DNA of 64,000 nucleotides, taken from contig NCHQ01000032.1 of the NCBI GenBank assembly GCA_002281855.1, forward strand, positions 23,039-87,038, read 5' to 3'. Both the position numbers and the translations under genes were made by a program. This DNA comes from Rhodospirillales bacterium 24-66-33. Lineage in GTDB: Bacteria; Pseudomonadota; Alphaproteobacteria; Reyranellales; Reyranellaceae. How positions within the stretch are numbered: the first letter of the stretch is position 1; each line of letters begins with the position of its first letter. Shown here piece after piece: positions 1 to 9,087 of the stretch. The notes under the pieces were generated by a model, which was not told the origin of the DNA, did not search any database, and saw only the letters and a list, made by a program, of their open reading frames with translations.

Positions 1-327
1 CTGGAGATTCGATGATGACTCGCGCTGCCGCTTCGAAGCCGCTGGGCGCTAAAGTAACCAAAATGGTTGCTTTCCGGGTCTGGCTTTGGAGCCCCCTCGT
101 TTAGAGTGCGGATCGTCAGCTGCATACCCGCGATGCCCTGACAGCGCCGGAGCCTCGTTCATCCCACTGAACCAATGGGGCTCGACCGGTGGCGATGGTC
201 GGAACCCCACTTGCCGGCCATCGCCTTTGGCGCGGGAGTTCCCCCGAGGCGAGCGGAGCCATGCCCGCGACAGGCCGCGGTTCTCGACGGGTTTTGAGAC
301 GAGGCCTCGCCGCGCCCGGTCTGGATC
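1..327. other. Leading stretch without a recognisable gene
   Basis: No reading frame here resembles a known protein; the open frames look like GC-driven shadows. The one visible structure is a hairpin at 51-73 (AAAGTAACCA, loop AAA, TGGTTGCTTT, one mismatch). The minus-strand response-regulator gene ends at 328, so this could hold its terminator, although no T-run follows the hairpin on either strand. Confidence 0.4.
51..73. repeat. Short hairpin
   Basis: Ten-base arms AAAGTAACCA and TGGTTGCTTT with a three-base loop and one mismatch. It lies about 255 bases beyond the end of the minus-strand regulator. It could be a weak terminator or a remnant; nothing else identifies it. Confidence 0.3.
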
Positions 328-1209
328 TCATCCAGGCCAATTGCGCTCTTCCAACGACATGGGGGAGCCGTCGTCGCTGCACGAGTTCGCGTAGGAGCGT
401 ATGAATGCCTGAACGGCTTCTCTTCCCTTTTCCGTGAGATGAGCAGCCACGCGGCGCTTGTCCGCCTGGTCTGGAATCCGCGAGATCATGCCGTTGCGCT
501 CCAGTTCCTGGATGCGCCGCAGGGCCGAGGTCAAAGGGACTCCAGCCGAGCCCCCCAGCGCGGTGAGAGAGATGCGCTCGCCCTGCCGTTCGCTGACGTA
601 GAGATCCAGCAGGATTTCCCAGCTCGCCTCGACCGTGATCCCCGGCGGTAGATTTTCGCCAGACACGCGCCGAAGCCTTCTCAGGTGATTCAGCACGACG
701 CCCGACAGGGCTCCGACGTCGATGGGCTTCGGCTGGACGCGGCCCTCGGCCGTTCCGTCGAATTGCATCGCGTGGCGCGAGGTCTTCGCCACCCACGAGG
801 ACGGCGCCTGCCGCTCCAGCTGAACCTCCCTGACGATCTGTATCAGTCGTCGAAGGTCAATCGGCTTCGTCAGCAGATCGCGGGCGCCGAGCCGGATTGC
901 CTCGATCGCATGATCGAGTTCGGCGCTTCCGCTGATGAATACGATCTCCGGCGGCCTTGCCACGCCTATCTGTCTCAGGCGGTGAGCCAGTTCCAGGCCG
1001 TCCAGTTCAGGCATTCTGATGTCGGTAATCATAACGAAGGGTATCGTGCCCCTCAGCAGAGTCTCGAGGGCCTCCCAGCCGGTGCGGGCACCGACACAAA
1101 CGAGGCCGGCCCTTTTGAGGCCGGCGGTCAGACCGTCGAGACCCGCCGGGTCGTCATCGACGACGAGTACGTCGAGCCTGTCGGCCGGTTGGGCGGTCAG
1201 GACGTCCAT
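328..1209 (-). CDS. Response regulator with receiver and MarR-like winged-helix output domain
   Basis: The 293-residue protein has an N-terminal receiver (LDVLVVDDDPAGLDG, then the phospho-acceptor aspartate in MITDIRMPELDG and the conserved lysine in LLTKPIDL). A C-terminal MarR-type winged helix follows (ISLTALGGSAGVPLTSALRR, RRVAAHLTEKGREAV). It should be a DNA-binding output of a two-component system. The start at 1209 is chosen because the receiver begins nine residues later and because it overlaps the end of the upstream receiver gene by 13 bases, implying translational coupling. Longer in-frame extensions upstream run through that other gene and are not receiver-like. The partner kinase may be the damaged sensor at 2029-4030. 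Confidence 0.85.
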   Translation of the reverse strand: MDVLTAQPADRLDVLVVDDDPAGLDGLTAGLKRAGLVCVGARTGWEALETLLRGTIPFVMITDIRMPELDGLELAHRLRQIGVARPPEIVFISGSAELDHAIEAIRLGARDLLTKPIDLRRLIQIVREVQLERQAPSSWVAKTSRHAMQFDGTAEGRVQPKPIDVGALSGVVLNHLRRLRRVSGENLPPGITVEASWEILLDLYVSERQGERISLTALGGSAGVPLTSALRRIQELERNGMISRIPDQADKRRVAAHLTEKGREAVQAFIRSYANSCSDDGSPMSLEERNWPG

Positions 1210-1661
1210 TCTTCCACTTCCTGAACGATACCGGCCCGCCCGAGGCTGTGTCCTTCCGTTGCGCCGCGGCACGTTTCGATGGCGTCCCACAGCTGCCGGA
1301 GATCGATGGGTTTGCGCTGAAACTGCGTCACGCCCAACGATCTCGCTCGCTGTTCGTCTTCGGGCGTGGCATGGCCGGTGAGTACGACAGCGGGAAACGT
1401 CCTGTCCGGCCGCCACGCATTTTCGGCCGTCCAGCGAAGAATGTCGTACCCATTCACTCCGGGCATACGCAGATCCGTCACAATTACGGAAATGTACCGA
1501 TTTGAGCGTAACGCCTCGAGCGCCGTCTCGCCGCGGATACAAGCGACGATTGTATAGAAACGCCCCAAATGCAATGAAAGAATCTCCAATGTGGGACGAT
1601 CGTCCTCAACCAGCAGAATTTGGGTGCCAGAGTGCCGTGAGCGGCGCCCGCGACCGATCAT
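1197..1661 (-). CDS. Stand-alone receiver domain protein (CheY-like)
   Basis: This 154-residue protein is a single receiver domain. It has the acidic pocket in ILLVEDDRPTLEIL, the phospho-acceptor aspartate in VIVTDLRMPGVNGYDI, the conserved threonine in VVLTGHATPED and the lysine in FQRKPIDLRQLW. There is no output domain, so it probably acts as a phosphate relay or protein-interaction switch. Its 3' end overlaps the start of the receiver-MarR gene by 13 bases, so the two form a minus-strand operon. It lies divergent to the sensor kinase at 2029, a usual layout for a cognate pair. Confidence 0.85.
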   Translation of the reverse strand: MIGRGRRSRHSGTQILLVEDDRPTLEILSLHLGRFYTIVACIRGETALEALRSNRYISVIVTDLRMPGVNGYDILRWTAENAWRPDRTFPAVVLTGHATPEDEQRARSLGVTQFQRKPIDLRQLWDAIETCRGATEGHSLGRAGIVQEVEEWTS

Positions 1662-2028
1662 GAAGATTTCCCCGTCTCACCGAGCCCATGCAATATCCGG
1701 GCTACCGCGATGCAACTTATCGCCAAACTGGAGCCAATAACTTTCGTGGAAAACATTAAAGTATGAGAGAGAGCCTTTGAAGTCCTCCCCACCACTAAGT
1801 GGTGGCAATGCCGGGGCTTAAGCTGCGTCAAATGAGGAGTCCATAAGCAGGTGCGCATCGCCGATTCGACGTTTGGTGCGCTTTCTGCTCCGGGCGTTAC
1901 CCGGCTGCAACGCTTGGCCCCATTGTGATCACGATCGTTCGGCGCCGAAACGCTGCGACCCTCTTCATGAGACCCTCTACGTTACATCGGCTTGGCCGTT
2001 GGGTTACCCGCTGTGAGGCAATAACCGG
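1662..2028. other. Divergent intergenic region with one strong palindrome
   Basis: This 367-base gap separates the minus-strand receivers from the plus-strand sensor and must hold both promoters; no clear -35/-10 pair can be assigned. It contains a perfect palindrome at 1789-1805. Local composition is more AT-rich near 1700-1770 than the flanking genes. No convincing gene is present. Confidence 0.5.
1789..1805. repeat. Perfect 17-base palindrome, possible IS200/IS605-type end hairpin or operator
   Basis: CCACCACT, one base, AGTGGTGG. Read on the minus strand the hairpin is preceded by GCCCCGGCATTG and followed by GGAGGACTTCAA. A C-rich lead, a strong hairpin and then a GGAG...TTCAA tail resembles the right end of IS200/IS605 (tnpB-type) elements. 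No transposase gene remains nearby, so this is a guess; an operator in the divergent promoter is the alternative. Confidence 0.35.
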
Positions 2029-4030
2029 ATGAAAGTTGAGGTTAAGCCTCTTTCCCCGCTCAGGGGGGCAGCGGGAAGCATGCTCGCCATACTCGCCATA
2101 TGGTTGCTGACGGGCGCGTTCCTTTGGCAGCAACATAAAGCCAGCATCTGGAATGCAAAAATATCCACCCAGCATCTTTCCGACGTCATGGCCGAACTGG
2201 CCGAGCAAAGCCTTACGGTCAATCAACTGGTCATCCAGTCGATGCTCGACTGGATCGCCGAGGAGGAGGTCAAGACCGAGGAGGATTACCGAAGGATAGT
2301 CTCGAGCCGGAGCTTCTACGATCGGCTGATCGGACGCACCGCGAAGTTGCCGACCATCGATGTCGCAACGTTTATCGCGACGGATGGTACGTTACTCAAC
2401 TACACAAGACGTTTTCCGCCACCGCCGATCAAGCTCGCCGATCGCGACTACTTCATCGAGCAGATGAGTGGGAGTGGCCCGCCATACTCGCTGGGCAGAG
2501 CGGTTCAAAACAGGGGAACCGGGGAGTGGACTTTTTATCTGGCGAAGGAAGTACGTGTCAGTACGGGCACCAAGGTGGGTGTCGTGATCACCGGCGCCGG
2601 AGCATCTTACTTTGCCGCTCAGCTTCGCCGTATGCTTCATCGCCACCAGGGTGACGACCCCCTGCACGGTGGTGCCGCTTTTCTCGTACGCAACGACGGC
2701 GTGCTGCTCGCCGCCGCATCCGACGACGCGCCCGCCCCTCACGACGTTTCCCGCCTACGTCGTTGCGGTCACCGACCCGGCCCCCTTGCTGCTCGAGTGG
2801 AGGCAGACGGCATGGGCCATGGTTTCGGCGGGCGCGGTGCTTTCGCTGCTGTCGATCGGAATCGGATGGCGGAACTACCATCTCCTCCAGGTCCGTGATC
2901 GTGTCCTGCGGCAGGAGGGCGAGCGGCGGATTCTCTCGTCGATTTTCGCATCCCCGCTGGCGCTCGCAGCGCTGGTGAAGGGCGACGGCCGGATCATCTA
3001 CTGCAACAGCGCCTTTTCGGAGGCTTTGGCTCCGATCATTCGGGACGGTCGGTTGGTTTCCGGACCGGAGGTCGAAGGCAGCGGCGCGCTGGCGGCATTC
3101 CTGGAGGACGGCAAATCACGCGCCAACTTCACCTTGCGCGTTCAGGGCCCGGACTGCTCGCCGGCCTACCTGCGGATTTCCGGCGCGCGGGTGGCCCTGG
3201 AACTGGGCGACCAGGGGACCGCGCTCCTGGGATACGACGACACGCAGAGAATGAAGTCCGAGGCGCACATCGTCCAGTCTTCCAAGCTGATCACTCTGGG
3301 TGAAATGGCCACGGGCATGGCGCACGAGCTCAATCAGCCGCTCAACGTGATCAAGATGGCGGCGCAGGCGGCACTTTTCGAGATCGAAGACGTCGGGGAA
3401 TCCGCTGCCGGCGCGAACCAGCCCTTCGGCGCTTCCGCGGACTCTGCCGTGTTCGTCAAGGCGCGCTTGCAGCGCGTCGTGGAGCAGGTGGATCGTGCGG
3501 CGACGATCATCGACCACATGCGCATTTTCGGCCGGGTGCCGGCAGGCCGGCCACCCGTCATCGATGCCGCGGCCACCTGCCGGTCCGCGCTGCAGTTGAT
3601 CGGCCATCAGTTGCGTGAGTCCGAGGTCGAGGTCGTGCTCCGTCTGGGAGACGCGCCCCAGCTCGTGAAATGCCACCCGGTGCTGCTCGAGCAGGTCCTG
3701 GTCAACCTCCTGCTCAATGCGCGCGATGCAACGGCCGGCGTTCCCGCGGCGGCGCGCAAAATCTGCATCGAAGTCCAAAGCGTCGATCACGAAGTCATCA
3801 TCATCGTGAGCGACAACGGTCCCGGTATCCCGGCCGCGCTGCGCGACAGGGTCTTCGAGCCATTCTTCACGACCAAGTCGGCAGAGAAGGGAACGGGTCT
3901 GGGACTCTCGATATCCTATGGTATCGTACGCGACAGCGGCGGCAGGCTGGAGCTCGTGGACAGTGCAAACGGATGTGTCTTCCGTGTCGCATTCCCGGCC
4001 GTGTCCGGGGCGGGAGTGCCGCCCCCGTGA
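2029..4030 (+). pseudogene. Sensor histidine kinase (dCache-PAS-HisKA-HATPase), frame-disrupted
   Basis: From ATG 2029 the first frame encodes a membrane segment (about residues 17-35) and a periplasmic dCache-like sensor domain up to LVRNDGVLLAAASDDAP. The kinase continues in a different frame from about 2745 (TTFPAYVVAVTDPAP) through a second membrane segment and a PAS-like segment. The H-box is GEMATGMAHELNQPLNVI; the ATP-binding N-box (LLNARDAT), G1 (DNGPGIP) and G2 (GTGLGLS) boxes follow. Between the two parts the distal dCache segment expected in this family, roughly 60 residues, is missing. A deletion that also shifted the frame is therefore likelier than a single-base error. The catalytic core from the PAS onward is intact in sequence. 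It is divergent from two receiver genes, the probable partners. Confidence 0.7.
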
Positions 4031-4430
4031 ACTTGACGCATCTTCCGGCCCAAACGGTCCTTTTCGTGTCCACGGGCGGAATCTGCCGCGCTCCCATGGC
4101 GGCGATGCGCCCGATCCGCTGGCGGTCGATGCCGCCTCGAGCCGGGGCTACGACATTGGCAACATTCGCGTCCGCAAGGTCGAAGCTCGCGACTTCGAGG
4201 GCACGACCCTGCTCGCGACGGACACGCTCGTCCCTGCTTTCCTCAGGAACATGGCGCTGCACGGGCTTGGTGACCGTCCACGTTTGCTGCCGCGCTACAC
4301 GGCGCTGGGCCGGGACAACATCGTGGATGCATTCGGCGGCGCGCCGGTGGACGATCACGTGGCGCTGAATTTTATCGAAGCCTCATGCGAGGCGTTGATG
4401 TCGGCGCTTCTCTTGAATCGACGGCTCTGA
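4027..4430 (+). pseudogene. Low-molecular-weight protein tyrosine phosphatase, degraded
   Basis: A GTG start at 4027 overlaps the kinase stop (GTGA), so this was the second gene of the kinase operon. The first frame gives QTVLFVSTGGICRAPMAA, the P-loop of LMW-PTP (normally V-C-x-G-N-I-C-R-S-P), but the nucleophilic cysteine is serine (TCC instead of TGC). Homology then jumps frame near 4100 to DAPDPLAVDAASSRGYDIGN and continues with RKVEARDFEG to the stop at 4430. The stretch normally lying between the P-loop and the DP-x-A-V segment is absent. With both a lost nucleophile and a frameshifting deletion it should not be an active phosphatase. Confidence 0.7.
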
Positions 4431-4438
4431 TCGCGGGA

Positions 4439-5749
4439 TCACGCAACTCGTTGCGGTCGCACCTGCTGCGTGAGCGCCGCCTGCCGGGCGCGCAGCTCGT
4501 CGCTGGGGCGGATGTCGCGGGAGCGGCCGTAGACGGTCACGGCGAGCAGGAGCACCACGACCATGAAGCCGAACAGGGTCCGATAGGCTTCCTCGGAGCG
4601 GGCGCCATCGGGCAGGGGATCGAACGCACCGACGATGACGCCCGACAGGGTCTGCATGCAGGCCACGCCCAGCATCACGCTGGTGTTCATGGTGGCGATG
4701 CCACGCCCGATCAGCCGGTCGGGAAAGATCGCACGGCCGTGCGTCATCACCATGGTGCTGGAGGCGCTCAGGAAGCCGATGCCGACGATGGCGCCCACCG
4801 CGACCCAGAGCGGCGCTTCCGCCCAGAAGGCGAGTGTCGCCAGGATCGCGGCGATCAACAGCGTGCCGGCGATGGCGATGCGCTTGCGCGTGTCGAACAC
4901 CCGGTCGAGCGGGCTGATGGTCAGCATGCCGATCTGGTAGGCGATCACCGCAACCAGCAGCACGTTGCCTGACTCGACGCGCGTCAGCCCATGGACTTCG
5001 CGCAGGAACGGGCCGCCCCACAGGCCCTGCACGGTGAAGGTGCAGGCGTAGTTGCAGAAATTGAGCGCGATGATGAACTTGAGCTGCGGGTTCTTCATCA
5101 CCTCGCCCAGACCCTGGATCATCTCCGCCGCCGTTTCCGGCGCGCGCGCGAGGAAGGGATGGCCGGGTGGCGCGTCGCGCACGATCACCCAGACGCCGAG
5201 CGCCGCCAGCGCGGTGAAGGCCACCATCAGCCCGAACACGCCGCGCCAGCCGATCATCTCCGTGCCCCAGGCGAGCGGCGTGGTCGCCAGGAGATTGCCC
5301 AGCAGTCCCACGGACAGCACGATGCCGGCCAGGGTCGCGAAGCGGTCGGGCGGGAACCAGCGCGAGATCACCACCATGCTGCCGATCAGCATGACGCCGA
5401 AGCCCGCGCCCATCAGCGCCCGGCCCGCGAGCAGCTGCGGCCAGGCCGGCGCCAGGGTGAACAGCGTCGCGCCGATCACGGCGACCGCCAGCATGCCGGT
5501 CACGGTGCGGCGCGGCCCGTAACGGTCGAACAGGAAGCCGCAGGGGATCTGCATGGCCGAGAAGCCGAAGAAGAACGCGCCCGTCAGCGCCCCCAGCGCT
5601 TCCGGTCCGATGCCGAGGTCGCGCATCAGGTCGAGCCCGATCGTGACGTTGGCCGCGCGGAAGAAGTGGCTGGCGACATAGGCGGTCGCCAGGGTCGCCA
5701 CGATGATGACGGCCTGCCGCCGGATGCCCCTGCTCATGCCGGGCGACAT
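4439..5749 (-). CDS. Major facilitator superfamily transporter
   Basis: A 436-residue protein with about twelve hydrophobic helices in two bundles. An MFS loop 2-3 signature appears as CGFLFDRYGPRRTVTGM, and SRWFPPDRFATLAG is typical of the anion/solute MFS branch. It should be an inner-membrane secondary transporter; the substrate cannot be told. The start at 5749 (MSPGMSRG) has a GAGGA ribosome site about 11 bases upstream; ATG 5737 is an alternative. It converges on the broken phosphatase and is divergent from a second MFS gene at 5948, so the 198-base gap holds both promoters. Confidence 0.85.
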   Translation of the reverse strand: MSPGMSRGIRRQAVIIVATLATAYVASHFFRAANVTIGLDLMRDLGIGPEALGALTGAFFFGFSAMQIPCGFLFDRYGPRRTVTGMLAVAVIGATLFTLAPAWPQLLAGRALMGAGFGVMLIGSMVVISRWFPPDRFATLAGIVLSVGLLGNLLATTPLAWGTEMIGWRGVFGLMVAFTALAALGVWVIVRDAPPGHPFLARAPETAAEMIQGLGEVMKNPQLKFIIALNFCNYACTFTVQGLWGGPFLREVHGLTRVESGNVLLVAVIAYQIGMLTISPLDRVFDTRKRIAIAGTLLIAAILATLAFWAEAPLWVAVGAIVGIGFLSASSTMVMTHGRAIFPDRLIGRGIATMNTSVMLGVACMQTLSGVIVGAFDPLPDGARSEEAYRTLFGFMVVVLLLAVTVYGRSRDIRPSDELRARQAALTQQVRPQRVA

Positions 5750-5826
5750 CAAGAAGCGCTTCCTCTTTCCATTACCGCTTTCTCGTCCGGCCGGGCCGGC
5801 GGCGCGTTGGTTCGTTGACCTAAGTG

Positions 5827-5836
5827 CTATCGATAG
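5827..5836. promoter_or_regulatory. Palindrome between divergent MFS genes
   Basis: CTATCGATAG, a perfect ten-base palindrome in the shared promoter region, just downstream of a TTGACC. It could be an operator half-site cluster, but ten bases is short enough to occur by chance. Confidence 0.25.
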
Positions 5837-5947
5837 AGGCGGGGCATCGCAATCGCCGCGCGCGTTGCCATTCCGCCCGCCGGATGCGGTTGCGGCGACA
5901 CGGCTGCTTCCGTCGGGACACCTGCGGCGGTTACACACACAGCCACC

Positions 5948-7384
5948 ATGGCCTCCCTCGAACCGCCGCCGCTGCGCTTCCTCGAACGACTGGCCATCCA
6001 TCCGTGGCTGATCGTAGGCGTCACCTGCGCGGGAGCGTTCATTGGGCAGCTCGATGCCAGTATCGTGCAGCTGGCACTTCCGCGGCTGGCGGACGGGTTC
6101 GACGTGCCTGTCGATGCGGTGCGCTGGGTCGCCATCGCCTATCTGCTGGCCTTTGCCGCAAGCCTCGCCGTGTCGGGCCGGGTCTCGGAGATGATGGGGC
6201 GCAAGCTGCCCTATCTCCTGGGGTTCGCGCTGTTCACCGTGGCCTCGCTGCTCTGCGGCTGGGCGGAGACGCTGGACCAGCTCGTGGCGCTGCGGGCGCT
6301 GCAGGGCGTGGGCGGCGGGCTCCTGGGCGCCAACAGCATGACGATCCTGGTGACCGCGGTGCCCCAGGACAAGCGCCCGCACGCCATCGGCTGGTTCACC
6401 ACGGCGCAGGCGGTGGGCGTCAGCACCGGACCGATCGTCGGCGGCTTCCTGCTCGAGCTGCTGGGTTGGCGTTGGATCTTCTGGGCGGCGGTGCCGTTCG
6501 GCCTGTTGGCCTTCGTGCTGGGGTGGCTGGTCCTGCCGCGCTCGCGGGACGAGGACGTGAAGCGGGACGAGACCTTCGACCTCACGGGCGCGGTGTTGTT
6601 GGTGCCGGCGGTTGGGCTGGGCGTGCTCGCCCTGACGCAGGTTTCCGTCTGGCCGCTCGCCTCGCCTGCGATGCTGGCCTGTGCCGTCGCGTCGGTTCTG
6701 TGCCTCGTGCTGTTCCTGCGCCGCGAGAAGCAGGCGCGCTGGCCGGTGGTCGACATCGAACTGTTCCGTTCGCGCGACTTCTCGGCCGGTTTCGTCGGCG
6801 TGGTGATGGGCTACGCGCTGCTCTACGGCATGCTGTTCCTGATGTCCTTCGCCTTCGTGAAGGGGCTCGACAACAGCGCCCATGTGGCGGGGCTGAAGCT
6901 CGCCACCATCCCCATCCTGCTGGGGCTGGTGGCGCCGCTCGCCGCGCGGACGGCCGCGCGCTTCACCGCGCGGCGGGTCGGCGTGGCCGGCATGGCGCTC
7001 TGCCTGGCGGCGATCCTCGCGCTCGTGGCCATCGCCTTCGGGCCCGACCGGCTGGTGGTGCGCCTGGTCGCGCTCGCGGTGTTCGGTGCCGGCCTCGGCC
7101 TGTTCCTGGCGCCCAACAGCCACGCCACCATCGATGCCGCGCCCCCGGGCCATGCCTCGTCGGCCGGCGGGCTGGTCAATCTCGGCAGGGTGCTGGGAAG
7201 CTGTCTCGGCGTCTCGGCGGCCTCTTCGACCCTGTCATGGCGCCTCGGCCAGTCCGGCAGTGCCGACCGGATGGGGCCGGCCTTCGTCGAGGCGGTGGCT
7301 GGCAGCCTGTTCGTGCTGGCCGCCTTTGCCCTCGTCGCAATCGTGGCGGCGCTGGTGTCCCGGCCAACGGCCGCGGCTTCATGA
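5948..7384 (+). CDS. MFS drug-resistance transporter, DHA2 (EmrB/QacA-like) family
   Basis: A 478-residue inner-membrane protein with about 14 predicted helices. Family signatures are FIGQLDASIVQLALPRLADG (motif D1 at helix 1), GRVSEMMGRKLPYLLG (motif A) and a motif C-like stretch, GWFTTAQAVGVSTGPIVGGF. The family uses proton antiport to export hydrophobic compounds; the substrate here is unknown. The ATG at 5948 immediately precedes the usual cytoplasmic leader. Its stop at 7382-7384 lies directly beside the stop of the convergent MaoC-like gene. No adjacent membrane-fusion partner is present, so it probably works alone. Confidence 0.85.
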   Translation: MASLEPPPLRFLERLAIHPWLIVGVTCAGAFIGQLDASIVQLALPRLADGFDVPVDAVRWVAIAYLLAFAASLAVSGRVSEMMGRKLPYLLGFALFTVASLLCGWAETLDQLVALRALQGVGGGLLGANSMTILVTAVPQDKRPHAIGWFTTAQAVGVSTGPIVGGFLLELLGWRWIFWAAVPFGLLAFVLGWLVLPRSRDEDVKRDETFDLTGAVLLVPAVGLGVLALTQVSVWPLASPAMLACAVASVLCLVLFLRREKQARWPVVDIELFRSRDFSAGFVGVVMGYALLYGMLFLMSFAFVKGLDNSAHVAGLKLATIPILLGLVAPLAARTAARFTARRVGVAGMALCLAAILALVAIAFGPDRLVVRLVALAVFGAGLGLFLAPNSHATIDAAPPGHASSAGGLVNLGRVLGSCLGVSAASSTLSWRLGQSGSADRMGPAFVEAVAGSLFVLAAFALVAIVAALVSRPTAAAS

Positions 7385-8281
7385 CCCGGCCGTTGCTCCC
7401 TCAAGGACATCGAACAGACGAGCCGTGCCGACCGCGACGGGCTCGCGCCGGACGTTGTAGAGGCTCAAGGCGAGCGCGGCGCCGGGCTTTCGATGGCCCT
7501 CGATGCTGAGTACATCGTCGCGCTGGAGCATGCGCGTGAAGGTCGCGTCGAGACTTCCGCGCGAGATCCAGGCATCGTCGCCGAAAATGTCCTGCGCGAA
7601 GCGGGACAGGTAGGCAAAAGACATCATCGCCGCCGGGATCGCGACGCGCACGCCCAGCGCCTGCGCCAGCCGATCGTGCGTGTGATAATTCTCGGCCGGC
7701 AGGCTGAACAGGCGCGACTTCTCCAGCGACATGTCTATGCGGCGGGGCGGAAGCTCACTCGGGGATGTCGCGGCGGGTGTTATGGAAGGCGCTGCCGCGC
7801 GCTGCACCTCGTCGCTGCGAATGGCGCAGGTGTGATCGAAGACGGCCAGCGCCGCGTCGTCGGCATCGAAGAACGACGCGCGCATCACGATGAAGTCGCG
7901 CCCGCGCCGGCGATATTTCTCCGTCACCGCGACGTCGGCCCGGATCGGGCGGCCGAGGCGAAACGGTCGCAGGAAGCGCGCCGACGACTTGCCGTGCAGG
8001 AACGGCGTGCCGACCAGATGGCCATAGCGCTGCCGGAACAGCTCGAAGTGCCCGATCTCCGCCGGCGCGCGCAGGTAGAAGCCCGATGGAAACCACATGT
8101 AGGTCGACAGGAACAACGGATGCACGAGCGCATCTGCGGGATCGCCCACCAGCCAGCCGCTTTCGTCCTCGACGGCATAGGCGAACTTGCGCACCTGCTC
8201 GATCGCCGGGCTGAAGTAGGTCGAGCCCAGCGGCAGGGGGACGGGCAGGTCGTCGAACGTCGGGGCGGAAATATCGGTCAT
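7379..8281 (-). CDS. MaoC-like/FAS1-like dehydratase family protein (double hot-dog)
   Basis: The 300-residue protein has an N-terminal hot-dog half resembling MaoC_dehydrat_N (HPLFLSTYMWFPSGFYLRAP, then HGKSSARFLRPFRLGRPIRA). A C-terminal half has the MaoC-type arrangement NYHTHDRLAQALGV then RGSLDATFTRMLQRDDVLSI. Proteins of this build hydrate or dehydrate acyl-CoA thioesters; the usual HPxF-type catalytic strand is not clearly kept, so activity is uncertain. The start at 8281 (MTDISAPTF) is the first methionine before conserved sequence. It stands alone, convergent with the DHA2 transporter. Confidence 0.65.
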   Translation of the reverse strand: MTDISAPTFDDLPVPLPLGSTYFSPAIEQVRKFAYAVEDESGWLVGDPADALVHPLFLSTYMWFPSGFYLRAPAEIGHFELFRQRYGHLVGTPFLHGKSSARFLRPFRLGRPIRADVAVTEKYRRRGRDFIVMRASFFDADDAALAVFDHTCAIRSDEVQRAAAPSITPAATSPSELPPRRIDMSLEKSRLFSLPAENYHTHDRLAQALGVRVAIPAAMMSFAYLSRFAQDIFGDDAWISRGSLDATFTRMLQRDDVLSIEGHRKPGAALALSLYNVRREPVAVGTARLFDVLEGATAGS

Positions 8282-8351
8282 GTGGCCCGCGAACACGTAA
8301 GGGTTCGCGCCGTCCGGCGCAAAGCGGACGCTAAGCTCGCTTCGCTTCGGA

Positions 8352-8864
8352 CTATTTGGGCTTCGCCTTGCACGCCGCCAATTCCCGGCGGCGTTCGGCG
8401 TCTTCGAATTCGTGCCGGCTTGCGGGCGTCCGATTGCACCAGTGCACGTGCTGGACCAGGTTGGAACTCCACCGCATCCCTTCGAAGACGCAATCCGACT
8501 CCAGCGACTGGGCAAGCTCGACCTGCGATCGTGACCTGGCTGCGTACTCCTTGCAGTTCTTGATTGGAACCGCCCCGAAATCTCCCCGGCATGTCACCAG
8601 GGCCTTGCGACGCTCGTCATCCTCACGTCCACGCTCGCGTGGCGACGCGACTTTGCACCACGCCATGTGGTCGGCCGGGTCCGTGCTCCAGCGCCCGCCC
8701 GCAAAGCTGCAGCCAGTCGCCATCTGAACCTGGCTCGTCGCCTTTGCCACGTAATCGGGGCAGCTTTCGATGGAGAGCGGGCCGAAGGAGCCCTGGGCAA
8801 GGACGGGCGTGACCGCCGACAGCGAGAGGGACGCGGCGCAAACCGCCAAAACCCTGTAATTCAT
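8352..8864 (-). CDS. Secreted cysteine-rich protein with an internal duplication
   Basis: A 170-residue protein with a clear signal peptide (hydrophobic to about residue 22, cleavage near VLA-Q). The mature part holds two related modules: SCPDYVAKATSQVQMATGC...GGRWSTD...HMAWCK and NCKEYAARSRSQVELAQ...DCVFEGMRWSSN...HVHWCN. Each has spaced cysteines and a W-C ending, suggesting disulfide-bonded periplasmic or extracellular repeats. No known family is recognised. The start at 8864 gives the signal peptide and has a GGAGA ribosome site upstream. It ends 70 bases from the MaoC-like gene and is divergent from the RND operon. Confidence 0.7.
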   Translation of the reverse strand: MNYRVLAVCAASLSLSAVTPVLAQGSFGPLSIESCPDYVAKATSQVQMATGCSFAGGRWSTDPADHMAWCKVASPRERGREDDERRKALVTCRGDFGAVPIKNCKEYAARSRSQVELAQSLESDCVFEGMRWSSNLVQHVHWCNRTPASRHEFEDAERRRELAACKAKPK

Positions 8865-9087
8865 GTCATTCTCTCCACCGTCGCGCCTGTAACGCCACGC
8901 CGCCGGCCGCGTTCCGCCGCGTTGAAGGTTCTCGTCACCGCCCCCGGTGCTTCTTCGAGCAATCGCCATCTACTTCGTTGCAAAAGGTTATTGAATAAGT
9001 CATGCAGCCTGTCTGGCTTGGACGTATGGTTTGTGACGCTCCGAGGCCCGTTCGGCGTCGGCTTCGACAAGGACTTGGAGTTGAGAG

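Noticed and set aside
4439..7153. Very long minus-strand open frame extending the MFS gene to 904 codons
   Set aside because: The upstream half is low-complexity Arg/Gly/His-rich reading opposite the DHA2 transporter; only the 3' 436 codons are a real protein.
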